Assembly (NCBI RefSeq): GCF_018873765.1
Contig: NC_057924.1
Coordinates: 24,485,542-24,549,541, forward strand
Direction: 5' to 3'
DNA: 64,000 bases
DNA from: Telopea speciosissima
Lineage: Eukaryota; Streptophyta; Magnoliopsida; Proteales; Proteaceae
The first letter of the stretch is position 1, and every line of letters begins with the position of its first letter. The notes below the pieces were generated by a model, which saw only the letters and a list, made by a program, of their open reading frames with translations, ran no database searches and had not been told where the DNA came from. Below, in pieces: positions 10,499 to 21,360 of the stretch. A program made the translations under genes and the position numbers.

Positions 10499-10713
10499 TG
10501 GTTTAAAGTAGTGCCTGTAGCTTTGCAGATGATGTTTTATTTGATACTATTTGAACAAGTGTGTTTGTCTTTTTAATTTTTTTATTTCGTACTTAGATTT
10601 ATGTTTGAATGTTGGGATTGTTTAAGTTTTACTATATTTACCTTGTTTGTGGTATGACACTGACTATTATGTTTTAATATCTCTTAATTTTATAGTTATT
10701 TATTTTTGTTGCA
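10499..10713 (+). other. intergenic spacer between the two Harbinger genes
   Basis: AT-rich sequence ending in a pyrimidine tract and GCAG just before the hAT insertion. In the uninterrupted element this would be the leader or intron acceptor next to the transposase start. Confidence 0.5.
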
Positions 10714-10721
10714 GTTATGTC
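10714..10721 (+). repeat. hAT target-site duplication, left copy
   Basis: GTTATGTC, 8 bp, identical to 15670-15677. Eight-bp duplications are diagnostic of hAT transposons. Confidence 0.95.
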
Positions 10722-10976
10722 CAAGGTTCGAAAACTCGGATCTCTGTGGCATCTCGGCCAGGCCAGAAACTGAGTCAAGCTGAGATCTCGGCGAGTTGCT
10801 GCATTTTTTTTTTTTGGACCCGGACCCCCAACTCGGTGGGTTGTACACATATTTTGGGTCTGAAACTTGGTATCCATCCTATATCAGGCCATTTAAACAC
10901 AATGGCATGCCCAGATTTGCCAAAAAATAAGTCCAAATATGAGTTTCACTTTGGACCATAGGTTGGTAGGCGACGA

Positions 10977-11317
10977 GTCGTATTAAAACAACCTAATCTA
11001 CATATAATTTAGTAAAACATAGCAAATTAGCAATCAAAACATTCTAGTTAGTATACATCAGTCAAAACATTCAAATAAAATGTGCATTACATCAATGTTC
11101 ACTTAATTTGTTTCATAAAATGAGATTGAATAAGAAATTCTTCCCCATATCGATCCACATAGAATTCCCATGTCATGGAATTGCTATAGTGTTGCAGATA
11201 GTGTGACACAACTTTCATATAAGTCTTCTGATCAACATATACCAATCTCCCTATCTTAGGGTACATGGGAGGCTATTGGTATGAGGTGTAAGATCCACTG
11301 CTACTATCATATTGAGT
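10977..11317. other. hAT 3' non-coding region
   Basis: AT-rich DNA between the transposase stop and the subterminal repeats. No gene recognised. Confidence 0.5.
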
Positions 11318-14300
11318 TTAAGGCATATATGGCTGATTTGGGACTGGGAATGTGTACCCAATACCTGACCTAGAGCTTTGACTGTCATACTCAGTTGCTA
11401 ACTGCCCATACTGACCATAGGCACTATAATCAGAACCAGTGCTCTGCTGGCCATAGTTATAGCCATGATGATGCTGAGATGATTGCCATGGCTGATGCTC
11501 ACTAATAGTATCTATACTCATGCTTCCGAAACTTGTAAGCATGGTGTTCATACTATTGTTGTCCTCCTCCTGAGCATATGACTGATGTGAGTGTTTGTGA
11601 CCCTTCTTTCTGTTGTATGTTTTAGGGTAACCACCATGGTCATGATCTTGAGTGGCATGCGTAAACTGAGACTCACCAGTAAAATGCATTGGGTCCCCCT
11701 GCATTCCCACATCATGCTCGTACTGCTCGCCCATCCCCTCATGACGATCATCATAATAACCGCCACTCCACATGCCACTAGCAACAGCAGCCTCACCACC
11801 ACAACCACCACCACCACCACCAGCATCACCATCACCATCACCATCACCATCACTAGCATCACCAGTGTCATCACCACCACCATCATCATTAGCAGCAGGA
11901 CTTCCTACAACAGGCTCAAAAGGTTTCGGTGAATCTGTATGTGCATGCCCCTCTTGCATCGACATATATTCATCAACATCAGTGCCGATTACAGACGCAA
12001 TGGTGGGGTCGGGCCTACCCCCAGGCTGATCCATATCCAGTATACCATGATCCCTCATCCACTAGAATATGGGATCCTCATCGTCATCAGAGTCCTCTTG
12101 AAAAATGTTGGACAGTTCAATGGGTTCTTTATCATTGGCCTCAATTCCTTCACGTATGTGTCTCATCCATAATCTCATATTGTAGTGAACATACACAAGT
12201 TGCTCCAGTTGTTCGCTACCCAACCTGTTTCACCTCTTTGAATGTATCAATGAGAATGTACTCCAGTTGCGCTCACATCCAGAGGATGAACAAGTTTGTG
12301 AGAGCACTCTCACTGCTACCTTCCTCAGGTTGGGTGAACTTGTATCATAAAGCACCCACCAGTCGGCTGCATTACAAATATAGAATAGTAAGAATATGTA
12401 CATTCTAAAGAGATAAAATTATAATTCATAAATGTAATATCATGCCACCTACCAGGGTCTGACTTTTATCTACCCTCCACTGCAGCTTGTCGACCGAAAC
12501 TTGCTGAGGCCTCTCTGAATTATTTGATCTATTTTTAATTTGAAGCATTAGTATTTCCTATTTAGTAATTACATTCATAAACTAACTACCAAAATACCAA
12601 AGTCCCATACTCTCACCTCATCATTGCAAGCAGCTTGTGTCTTTGGATGGGGCTCCAACTTCTGAGTAACAGCTTGAACTACCTCTAACAATTCTATGTC
12701 TAGCCCAAGATCATGGGAGTAGTGATACTTTGGATTCAAATAGTATACTGGTAAAGTAAACACCACAAATATGATTTGTTAGTGACTTAATGCCTTTAGG
12801 GTTTTGAATATGTAAATGTAAAAAAGTTATAACATTTAAAGTATAAAGTATGTTGAACTCACCAGCTTTATGCAATGGATGACTCAAGTGCTTCTCCCAC
12901 TGCTCATCAATGATGTTAGTGTAGGACTTTGCACTTCGAGGTATAGCAGCTCTAACCATTTGCTTCATTTGTTGGATGGCAGCATAAATGTGGCCCAAAG
13001 TAGCCTTCTTCTTTGTATCAACCATCTTCAGTACTGCCACCACTGGCTCTAAAATGCCAACCACTTTCCCCAAGTCCTTCCAAAATCCATCATTTACAAT
13101 GGTCTGTTGTGCTGCATTTGCTTCTTCTGACTTAGAACCTTGCCAACCAAACCATTCATGACTTGCAAACATACACCTTAGACCTATCGCCTTACTCTGA
13201 AAGCTCTTCAATGCAATGTAATTGGTGGCAAATTGAGTGACACCAGGCCTCACTAAATCTCCATTGCATTTCTCCCTCATCAAGGCTAAAGCATAAGAAT
13301 GGTTGTACACAAAAGTTGTCACTTGTCTTGCCCTATTTACCACACCCGCCACCAAAGTCTTTTTCCCCAAGTCCTTTTGTATTAAATCAATAGAATGGGC
13401 TGCACATGGGGTCCAAAAGAGCCAGATCCTCTTACTCTTCTTATTCATCAACTTCTCTCTAGCCTTTTTATAGTTGGAACCGTTATCTGTCACAATTTGG
13501 ATAACGTTCCTTGGTCCTACCTCCTCCACCACTTGCTTCAACTCCTTATACAAGTATGATGCATCCTTTATATGCTTTGATGCATCGATAGACTTCAAGA
13601 ATATAGTCTTTCCATTGCAACTCACCATGAAATTTATGATGGACAGCCTAGTAGGTCCAGTCCAACCATCAGCCATAAGAGTAACCCCATATGTCTCCCA
13701 CATTGGCTTCAAACCATCAATGTATTCTTTTAGCTCCTCTACCTCCTGAGGCAAATATACATTATATAATACAAATGGTGAAGGTCCCTTCCATCCTGCA
13801 CCAGCCCTCCCTACAGCATCAAGGAATGCATTATAGTATGTTCCTTGTGCTACATTGGCTGGAATGCCATGGTAAGCATGAACTTGCTGAAGGCTTTTCG
13901 TGCTTCCTCTTGTTTACCATCAAATACTTGTGGGATGGTTGGCTGGTAGGCATCTTGTTGCCTAAAAGTTGTAGGATCCTGCTCAAAAATGGGTTCTGGA
14001 CCTTGTACTCGTGGTCGGGTTTGGGGTCGTGGTATATTTCTTGTCCCAGTGTTTCTCCTCCTCTCATCTTCTTGCACTGGTACAGCTGAGCCAGAGCCAC
14101 CAGCTCCTCTTGCTTGCTCATATGCTCTTATATTATCAAAATGAAAACTTTGTTTACTCTCAGCCAAAGTCTGCTGGTAAATTCTCCATTCAGCCTCTGA
14201 TTGAAACTCACCAGGTAGAGGCCCAATGTCAGTATCATCTCCGCCACGGACCTCTACACCAGCCCTCTCTAATACTGCCTCATTAAACTCTTGTTGCATT

Positions 14301-14536
14301 CTTTCCCTCTCAGATTTTTTTAATCTTCCTCCTTTCAAATGTTGTGTCATTGCCACTTTTACTTGGATAGGAACATTTGGGCATGAGGAAACATCCTTGC
14401 CTGTACCACACAAGTGTTGCTTTAACCTGGTGGCTCCTCCAGATAGCAACTTCTCACAATAATTGCATTTGAACTTCTTTTTATCTACGGACATGGGGAC
14501 TCCATGTTGCAATGCTATATCAGACATTGTATACAA
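11318..14536 (-). pseudogene. hAT transposase (BED finger, DUF659, hAT C-terminal dimerisation), several exons
   Basis: Cut-and-paste transposase. The minus-strand start near 14536 is followed by a BED-type finger (CNYCEKLLSGGATRLKQHLC, residues ~24-43). A frame change near 13890 precedes HAYHGIPANVAQGTYYNAF. The DUF659/RNase H-like core (13754 to 12861) has LMADGWTGPTRLSIINFM (first catalytic Asp) and VIQIVTDNGSNYKKA (second Asp), then WTPCAAHSIDLI. Later exons give NPKYHYSHDLGLDIELL (~12740-12600) and FREASASFGRQAAVEGR (~12500). The dimerisation block has WWVLYD and SSSGCERNWSTFSLI (~12250-12370) and LVYVHYNMRLWMRHI. After a stop at ~12061, a Gly/Asp-rich tail continues to 11318. Confidence 0.9.
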
Positions 14537-14589
14537 AATGTCTTATGTTTTACACTGTTACATAAAAAAGCATGTATTAATAACCATGG

Positions 14590-15170
14590 ATCACTTAAAG
14601 TAAGGTATTCAAGACTTAAAGTATGTTATTCATAACTCTTAAACGTAATGTCAAGCTACTAGAACTATGAAATAACTATCTCTTATTTATCCCCCTAACC
14701 CTAGTATTTATTTGTTAATTAAAAATAATATTTTGAATTTTTTTAAAAACTATTTATACCTTATAGTATAAGAAAAATATAATGTAATGATGAATTCGAC
14801 ACCATTTGAAGTTGAATATTATGTACATATGTTATACATAATTTTCCATAAGCAATAAGTATTTTTCCTTAATATTATATATATTTTTTTAATTTTTATA
14901 ATATATTATTAAATCTGAAAAATAAAATAATTTTTTTAATGGGTGAAAAGAAAATTAATCCATGGGGCTGTAGAGCATCCCAAGTAGTTTAACATATATC
15001 AAAATCATTTTTCAAACAATCACTATTTATCCTATTTTTTTCTTTTTTTTTTTCAAATAAATCATTTATTTTTTCAAAAATTATAATAAATAATTTATTA
15101 ACTGAAAAAAAAATCAGACTCCATCAAGTGATAGATCGGACAAAGATGTTCAACATATATTAAAACCACA
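14590..15170. other. hAT 5' non-coding region, very AT-rich
   Basis: Upstream of the transposase start in element orientation; A/T runs dominate and no coding frame is recognisable. Confidence 0.5.
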
Positions 15171-15669
15171 TGAATCTAACAAGGATTACAAGAAAAAATA
15201 GATTTGGGAAAAAAATAGAAAATACCTTTGAAATCTTGCAAATAGGTGATGATGCTCCAAATTGGCACTTGAATCTTTACTTTGGCACTTCAATCTTACT
15301 CCAAACAGTGCATTCCAGCCAAGAATCGAAAGAAAGAAGAAGAAATTTGAAGGAGATGTGTTTTTCCCCTTGGTTTAGAGCCTATCGAGTTCTGTCCCTG
15401 CTCTTTCTTACGTTGGAAATGGGTTTTTGGGTGAAAAATGGGCTGAATACAAGTAAATAGCACTTTTGGGCCCAACCGAGATCTCACTGAGATCTCGATA
15501 TCTCGCCGAGATCTTGGCGAGATATTTCTTTTTTTGTATTGAAAAGAACTTGTTTTTGAGCCCTGAGATCTCGTCGAGATCTCGACCGAGAAATTGCACT
15601 CCTAGGAACCGACTGTTAACTCGACTCGGTAAAACCTAAAACCGAGATCTCGCTAGTTCTCGATCCTTG

Positions 15670-15677
15670 GTTATGTC
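15670..15677 (+). repeat. hAT target-site duplication, right copy (contains transposase ATG)
   Basis: GTTATGTC. The ATG within it (15673-15675) starts the Harbinger transposase frame MSISSDNLDDSSSDED. Confidence 0.95.
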
Positions 15678-17609
15678 AATATCTTCAGATAATTTAGATG
15701 ATTCATCCAGTGATGAAGATATCGTACTTTTTCATGCAATTTCATTGTTGAGTATGTTGCTTCGTGATAGGGAACCTTGTAGAACTAGTATATACCAAGG
15801 TTCTGTGTTGGTCAATGAGATGTTGAATGGGCACCCAACCGTATGTTATGAAGAATTTAGGATGGAGAAGCATATTTTTGAAAACCTATGTTCATGGGTG
15901 ACTCATAGGGGTTGGTTGGAGGACACACGTTATATACGTGTTGATGAACAAATTGCAATGTTCCTTTGGATAGTTGGTAAAGGTGTAAGCATTAGGGATG
16001 TACAGAATAAGTTCCAACACTCGGGACAAACAATTAGTCGCATTTTCTAAAATGTATTGATTGCAATGCGGAAGATGGCTAAGGAGAAGATCAAACCGAC
16101 AATTTTCAATCAAATACCCAAAGAGATTGAACAGAATCCCAAATACTATCCGTACTTTAAGGTAAACTTGGATAATATATATATGCTCAAATTTCAGACA
16201 TTGTCTATTATATTGATATGTAATTTTTTTTTTTCACTTTTTCATTTTGCTTTTGTCTTAGGATTGCATTGGTACCATAGATGGTACTCACATTCATGCG
16301 ATAGTCCCACAGAGAGATCAAATCCGATATAGAAATCAGAACTAGTATATACCAGGTTCTGTGTTGGTCAATGAGATGTTGAATGGGCACCCAACCGTAT
16401 GTTATGAAGAATTTAGGATGGAGAAGCATGTTTTTGAAAACCTATGTTCATGGGTGACTCATAGGGGTTGGTTGGAGGACACACGTTATATACATGTTGA
16501 TGAACAAATTACAATGTTCCTTTGGATAGTTGGTAAAGATGTAAGCAATATGGATGTACAGAATAAGTTTCAACACTTGGGAGAAACAATTAGCCGCATT
16601 TTTTAAAATGTATTGATTGCAATGTGGAAGTTGGCTAAGGAGAAGATCAAACCGCCAAATTTCAATCGAGTACCCAAAGAGATTGAACAGAATCCCAAAT
16701 ACTATCCATACTTTAAGGTAAACTTGGATAGTATATATATGCTCAAATCCCAGACATTGTCTATTATATAGATATGTAACTTTTTTTTCACCTTTTCATT
16801 TTACTTTTGTCTTAGGATTGCATTAGTGCCATAGATGGTACTCACATTCATGCAATAGTCCCACGGAGAGATCAAATCCGATATAGAAATCGGAAGGGGA
16901 TCACTACACAAAATGTGATGTGTATATGTAGTTTTGACATGCGATTCACATTTGTGTATACGGGATGGGAAGGAAGTGCGAATGATTGTAGTGTTTAAAG
17001 TAGCAAGAAGCAATCTAGATTTGAGATTTCCTCATCCACCTCCAGGTATTTTTTAGGAACCATTTCAATCATACACAATACATTTGTGTACATTGTGTAA
17101 TAATATAAACACTTCTACTTGTAGGAAAATATTATGTTGTCCATTCCGGATATGCAAGTCATCTAACACCATTTAGAGGTGACAGATACCATTTATCAGA
17201 CTACAGAGGGAACAGGAGAAGACCAACAACAGCAAATGAATTATTCAATTATAGGCATTCATCTCTTAGGAATGTCATTGAACGTACATTTGGAGTATTG
17301 AAGAATAAATTCAAGTTGTTAAGACAAATAAATGGTTACTCCTTGCAAGACCAAGCTCACATTGTGCTAGCATGTTGTGGACTTCATAACTTCATCAGAG
17401 ATGAGCATACTGTATATGAAGATTTAATGAGACTAAGTGATGACCTAACAGAGGTAGATCCTGATGATCTTAACCCCACTCATGACTATGTCCCTTCAGT
17501 ATCATAGACAAATCAACATTACCGGGCTAGAGAGATTAATGAAACTAGGCTTCGAACTGCTAATGTACTAGTAATGGAAGTTGGAATGTCACAGTTAGTA
17601 GATAGATGA
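15673..17609 (+). pseudogene. PIF/Harbinger transposase (HARBI1-like DDE nuclease), internally duplicated
   Basis: Catalyses excision and integration at TTA sites. The N-terminal region (15673-16161) reads EEFRMEKHIFENLCSWV and VDEQIAMFLWIVGKG, the usual helical DNA-binding part. A stop replaces one codon after ISRIF. Exons of the catalytic core: DCISAIDGTHIHAIVP (from 16816, first Asp), GWEGSANDCSVFK (second Asp, ending 17045), then from 17125 YYVVHSGYASHLTPFRGDRY and RNVIERTFGVLKNKFK (Glu), CCGLHNFIRD. A TAG at 17505 is followed by in-frame residues up to LVDR* at 17609. The first ~555 bp after 15781 occurs twice in tandem, so the gene has a duplicated N-half. Confidence 0.9.
15781..16892 (+). 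repeat. tandem duplication of ~557 bp inside the Harbinger transposase
   Basis: Unit 1 is 15781-16337 and unit 2 is 16338-16892. Both start AGAACTAGTATATACCA and end at GATATAGAAATC. They span the end of exon 1, an intron and the start of the catalytic exon. They differ by several substitutions and small indels (for example TACCAAGG against TACCAGG, which shifts frame). Confidence 0.92.
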
Positions 17610-17803
17610 TTGCCTTATGTAATAGGAAGTTTAACAATTCTTTCTATGGTTGTGATCACTTTTTTTTTTTTATTATTTTGTCTTAATCATGGGAGTTTAT
17701 TTTTCATTTCAATATTAACTTTGGAGTTTATTTTATCAGTTCAATATGCTGTATTTATCTTTAATATTATATAGTTTATTTTAATATGATACAATATATA
17801 CAG

Positions 17804-18383
17804 ATGACTTCTAAAGTGCCATCACACGCATTAGCAAAATGCGAAATATGCAGTAATGATTGTGTTATTTATAAAACAAAGCAAGGGAAGAATAAGGGAA
17901 GAGACTTTTTCAAATGTCCAAGGCGCTGTGATTTTTTCATGTGGCTTTAGATTTTGTAAATGTGGAGAAGTCAATGTAAGGTTCGAACTGCAAAAACAAT
18001 TCCAAATAATGGAAGATGGTTTTGGTGTTGTCCTAAATCGGATGAGGTAATGTTTATTGTCCTTCTTAATAAGTAAACTTCATTAATCTACTTACATATA
18101 TATTCAACTATGTTAATCATGTTTAATTTTTCAACAGGCTAACAACCGTGAGTGTGGTATATTTGTATAGATAGATGAGGCAACACCTAGCTCTTCCATA
18201 TAGCATACTCCTCCTACGTCACCATGTTCGGAAACATTAACATCTATGCTTCCTTCCCCTGCATCATATTATATAGAAAGATATCTTGAAGGTAAAATTA
18301 AAGGGACAGAGGATCATATGAAGAGCTTGAAAGATGTTCTCAATGCAATGAAGAAGTTAGAGCTAAGCGAGAAAGAAGATTGA
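17804..18383 (+). pseudogene. GRF-type zinc-finger protein, third ORF of the Harbinger element
   Basis: Follows the transposase by about 200 bp on the same strand. ATG at 17804 gives a first Cys-rich unit: CEICSNDC, then NKGRDFFKCPRRCDFFMWL, with the G-R-x-F core of GRF fingers, ending at a stop. In the next frames come FCKCGEV and, after a one-base shift, VRTAKTIPNNGRWFWCCP, a second GRF finger. A GT-AG intron (18047-18137) leads to NNRECGIF and a C-terminal helix ERYLEGKIKGTEDHMKSLKD, with stop TGA at 18381. GRF fingers bind nucleic acid in host proteins; a role in transposition is my inference. Confidence 0.65.
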
Positions 18384-18734
18384 TGCAATTTATGTGATTT
18401 TATAATAAATTGAAAATACTGTTTGAGGATTTGGAATATCGTAATTTTAAAAATGATGTTTTTTTTTTTCTGAGGCTTTAAATTTTTGTATGTAATGCAC
18501 CTCCGGATATTATCATCATGGTGGATGTTTTCATTTTAATTTTAAGCAAGTTTAGTCAAGTAATGCCATTCTGTAATAATTCATTAATTTGGTAAAAGGT
18601 GTTTCAGAACAGATTTTACCAAACGGATTTGTATTGTTTTTCTGTTCTATAAACGTTTCTGGAACAAGTTTACCAAACACCATTTTAGAGCCCAGAAACA
18701 TAAAATGATAAAGGTAAAAAACACCTGTTCTGGA
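18384..18734. other. Harbinger 3' non-coding region
   Basis: AT-rich. It contains internal partial copies of the TIR-type sequence (GTTCTGGAACAAG / TTTACCAAAC at ~18600-18690), which could be subterminal binding sites. Confidence 0.5.
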
Positions 18735-18761
18735 ACAGAAGTGTTACCAAGCGGGCTCTTA
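18735..18761 (-). repeat. PIF/Harbinger right TIR with TTA target duplication
   Basis: Ends AGTGTTACCAAGCGGGCTC followed by TTA (18759-18761), matching the left end in inverted orientation. Confidence 0.88.
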
Positions 18762-18902
18762 ATACCTTAAATGGACTTAAGTAGCTTTAGGTTGAAAAGT
18801 AAAGGTGATGCGTAGAATTTTCAGGGGTTGCATGTGGACTTATCAGAAACATAGGGGGGCATGAGGAATATTGGGTGCATTATAGGGGTACATGTATTTT
18901 AC
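18762..18902 (-). repeat. right terminal inverted repeat of the outer long-TIR element, outer part
   Basis: Reverse complement of 6538-6690; continues the arm interrupted at 8008. Confidence 0.88.
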
Positions 18903-18917
18903 CCTTAAAAAAAAAAG

Positions 18918-19082
18918 GGGTTAAATACGCATACCCCCCTAAGTGGACCAAATATGGCACATGCACCCCTAATTTTCTAACAATTCCACTTGGACCCCCC
19001 AAAATTCTTGTATACACCCCTACTTTACAACATAAGGCCATTTCAGTCCATTCCGTTAATTTCAAATAGAAGCTACTAATAG
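18918..19082 (+). repeat. left TIR of the second long-TIR element
   Basis: Pairs with 21620-21784. Shared blocks include ACTTTACAACATAAGG and TTTCAGTCCATTCCGTTAAT. Confidence 0.9.
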
Positions 19083-19239
19083 GATTAAGTTAACGTACAA
19101 TTGTACCCTTTACCAATTAGCCCTCAAGTTGTTAAACCAAAAACAAGAAAAGTAAAAATGTAAAATACGCAAAACACCCTCCCTTCTCTTTTTTCCCTTT
19201 CTTCCTTTCTCTTTCTCACTTTCCCTTTCGCGATCTGTA

Positions 19240-19500
19240 CTGTAAAACCTACCTGGAGCTCAGCAGTGGCGCCCCCCCCCCCCTTTTCATCTTCTCCGTT
19301 CATTCAAATTAGTAGAAGTTTAGAGTTCGGCGGCACTGCTACTCGTTGGAGATGACGACGATGCAAGCCTTTCGCAATCGAAGAACAGGGACATTCCCGT
19401 ATCCCTAAACCTTACCTGGAGTTTAGTGGTGCCCCCCTTTCATCTTCTTCGATCTGTCAAATTGGTGGAGGTTTGGAGTTCGGCGGCACTGCTACTTGCC
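19240..19500 (+). repeat. two related ~100-bp segments in tandem
   Basis: Two segments (starting ~19245 and ~19403) share ACCTGGAG(C/T)TyAG, CATCTTCT and GAGTTCGGCGGCACTGCTAC. They look like an internal duplication of a gene-leader-like stretch within the transposon. Confidence 0.65.
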
Positions 19501-20015
19501 GGAGTGTACCCAAGCGCAAGTAAGTATCTTGATAAATAAAGGAGAAGGAAGAAGAACAAGAATAAGGGTAGGAGTAGATTTCTCTCTTTGCCTCGACATT
19601 CTCAGTGTGCTTATACTGCAATTTGAGAAACATAATGCAAAATATCTTCTTTGGTTTATTTTTATTTTTGTACAAACCATCCTCATTTGGGTCTTTGTGA
19701 ACTTATTATTGTTAAGGCTTTGATGTTTGGGGCTTAGCTATGGTCATTGGGTTTCTTGGATGACTTACTAATTGCAATTTGTCTTGTTAACATGCTCCAA
19801 TTTTTGGAGTGATGAATGCGAAGGGAAATCTCCTACTAAAGATGATCAACAGATTTTTCTTAGAAGGGAAGAGCACTCAGGGTTATAAACCTTGAGTATG
19901 TGGTTCGAATCCACCTAGTACTCTCTAGGGGTAACCAAATTATAACAGGGAAAGTCTTACATTTTTTTTTTGTTTTCTCATTATATGTAGATCAAAAGGG
20001 ATCAACTTAGAAGCA

Positions 20016-20396
20016 ATGGTTTTTCCCCTTACCCCGTCAGGACCATCATCCTCTAATTCTCCAACTTCTTATTGCACACTCTACCGCTTCCTACCGGCCG
20101 ATGTCAACAATACCATTGCCACCAAAGCCATTGTAAGTCATAGTCTCACTACCTTCCATCAACTCCTAGGTTTAGTTATCCGCAAAAATGGAATCCAATA
20201 TGACTTCCTCCATTGCCACCCAGACTTCCCATTCCTTACCCCCTATATCATTGATAAAGAGTTTATCTTTGAAAAGAAATATCTCTGCCTATTTTGGCAT
20301 TTTCTATCAGTCTTTAGGATCACCATTGGATTTCATATTAATGATACTTACAACTACCTTAGCCGCCTCACCGAAGGCCTTGTCCAACCAAACTAG
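20016..20396 (+). CDS. unidentified 126-codon open frame inside the second long-TIR element
   Basis: Opens with ATG at 20016 (MVFPLTPSGPSSSNSPTSYC) and stays open to TAG at 20396. I do not recognise it. The sequence is C-rich and T-rich, unlike the AT-rich non-coding DNA around it, and reads FHQLLGLVIRKNGIQYDF and TYNYLSRLTEGLVQP, which looks protein-like. It may be an acquired gene fragment, as such elements often carry, or chance. No signal peptide or known motif is evident. Confidence 0.3.
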   Translation: MVFPLTPSGPSSSNSPTSYCTLYRFLPADVNNTIATKAIVSHSLTTFHQLLGLVIRKNGIQYDFLHCHPDFPFLTPYIIDKEFIFEKKYLCLFWHFLSVFRITIGFHINDTYNYLSRLTEGLVQPN

Positions 20397-21059
20397 CAAC
20401 ATTTTGGCACTTTCCTCTCTTACTTTGGATCTCCGACATATTGGTTAACATTCCTTACTCCCCACTTCAACTCTCATCTAAATTCGTTCATTAACCTTGT
20501 GTTCTATAGGCCCCCTTCTCTCCTTCTCCACCCTAACTTTTACCGCACTGTCTAATATACCCCCTCCTTTGAAGTGTTATCTGTTTTAGAGTATCACCTG
20601 ATCAAAAATTGAAATGACCATTCCAAAGAATGGATGAACCAGATGCTCCACATGTGCCAACTGAATAATGGTAGCCCAACTATAGTCCTTGCATGCTTAC
20701 TCTATTCCAGCATGGGATCTACAAAACACTCTTCAAAATCCACGGCTAGACCATATCATCAAAGAAAACTATTATTGTGGCTTCCTCTTATTAGAGTTCG
20801 AACATCTTGGAGGAAGCAAGACCAGTTCGTCTGACGAGGATGACTGGTGATTACTATGGGTCCCACAAAGATGGAGGTATTACTTATGTTTACAGCATTT
20901 TCATTCCATGTTTAATTACTATCTCATATGTCATTTATTTCTTAACTTTGTACATGAAGAAAATCAATGATCTTAACAAGTGAAGTAGCATGGGAGGAGG
21001 GCATGAGATGGGGGTAATGGGCTTCTTATGCAATGTGGACCAGCAGATCGCAATGTACC

Positions 21060-21360
21060 AAGCTTAGCAGTTGAAGAAGCAGAGAAGAAGAAGAAGCAGA
21101 AAAGCAAAAGAAGCAGAGAAGGAGCAGAGAAGGAGTAGAGAAGGAGCAGAGAAGAAACAGAGAAGGAGAAGAGAAGAAAAAGAAGCAGAGAAGGAGCAGC
21201 GAAGAAGAAGGAACAGAGAAGGAGGAGCAGAGAAGGAGTAGAGAAGGAGCAGAGAAGAAACAGAGAAGGAGAAGAGAAGAAAAAGAAGCAGAGAAGGAGC
21301 AGCGAAGAAGGAGGAACAGAGAAGGAGGAGCAGAGAAGATACAGAGAAGAAACAGAGAAG
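21060..21360 (+). repeat. purine-rich minisatellite (GAAGCAGAGAAGGAGCAGA type)
   Basis: About 300 bp of almost pure purine on the plus strand, with recurring GAAGCAGAGAAGGAGCAG and GAGAAGAAACAGAGAAGG units. Two ~85-bp blocks (from ~21120 and ~21235) repeat nearly exactly. Its open frames are low-complexity and not credible proteins. Confidence 0.9.

Larger units (their letters stand above)
10722..15669 (-). mobile_element. hAT superfamily DNA transposon
   Basis: Perfect 8-bp target duplications flank imperfect terminal inverted repeats. The left end starts CAAGGTTCGAAAACTCGGAT; the right end reversed starts CAAGGATCGAGAACTAGCGA. Subterminal DNA at both ends is rich in GAGATCTCG-type motifs (10770-10800; 15478-15655), a common hAT transposase-binding arrangement. 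The single transposase gene runs on the minus strand (14536 to 11318). Its frame is broken in several places, so the copy looks immobile unless helped in trans. Confidence 0.93.
8009..18758 (+). mobile_element. PIF/Harbinger DNA transposon, split by a hAT element
   Basis: Terminal inverted repeats begin GAACCCGTTTGGTAACAC on the left and, reversed, GAGCCCGCTTGGTAACAC on the right. They are flanked by the 3-bp duplication TTA, the hallmark target of PIF/Harbinger. It carries both expected genes, a Myb/SANT-like protein (9514-10498) and a DDE transposase (15673-17609), plus a third GRF-finger ORF (17804-18383) and an antisense P450 fragment (8610-8979). Without the 4948-bp hAT insertion it would be about 5.8 kb. 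All genes carry stops, so it is not autonomous now. Confidence 0.93.
6538..18902. mobile_element. Mutator-like long-TIR element carrying a host-gene fragment, split by PIF/Harbinger
   Basis: Sequence 6538-7012 reappears as its reverse complement in two pieces, 7684-8008 and 18762-18902. These pieces become one continuous arm when the PIF/Harbinger element at 8009-18758 is removed. The parent is thus a ~1.6 kb element with ~475 bp terminal inverted repeats and a ~670 bp spacer. Long TIRs and captured gene pieces are typical of Mutator-like elements (Pack-MULEs). No transposase is encoded. Ends are approximate (inner TAAAATACA motif) and no clean TSD was found. Confidence 0.75.

Noticed and set aside
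11548..11932. Open frames of poly-Thr, poly-Ile, poly-Val and poly-Ser on either strand
   Set aside because: Shadow frames of the GAT/GGT-rich Asp/Gly tail of the hAT transposase; low complexity only.
11929..12408. 159-codon plus-strand open frame
   Set aside because: Antisense to the hAT dimerisation region, which has the conserved SSGCERNWS motif on the minus strand.
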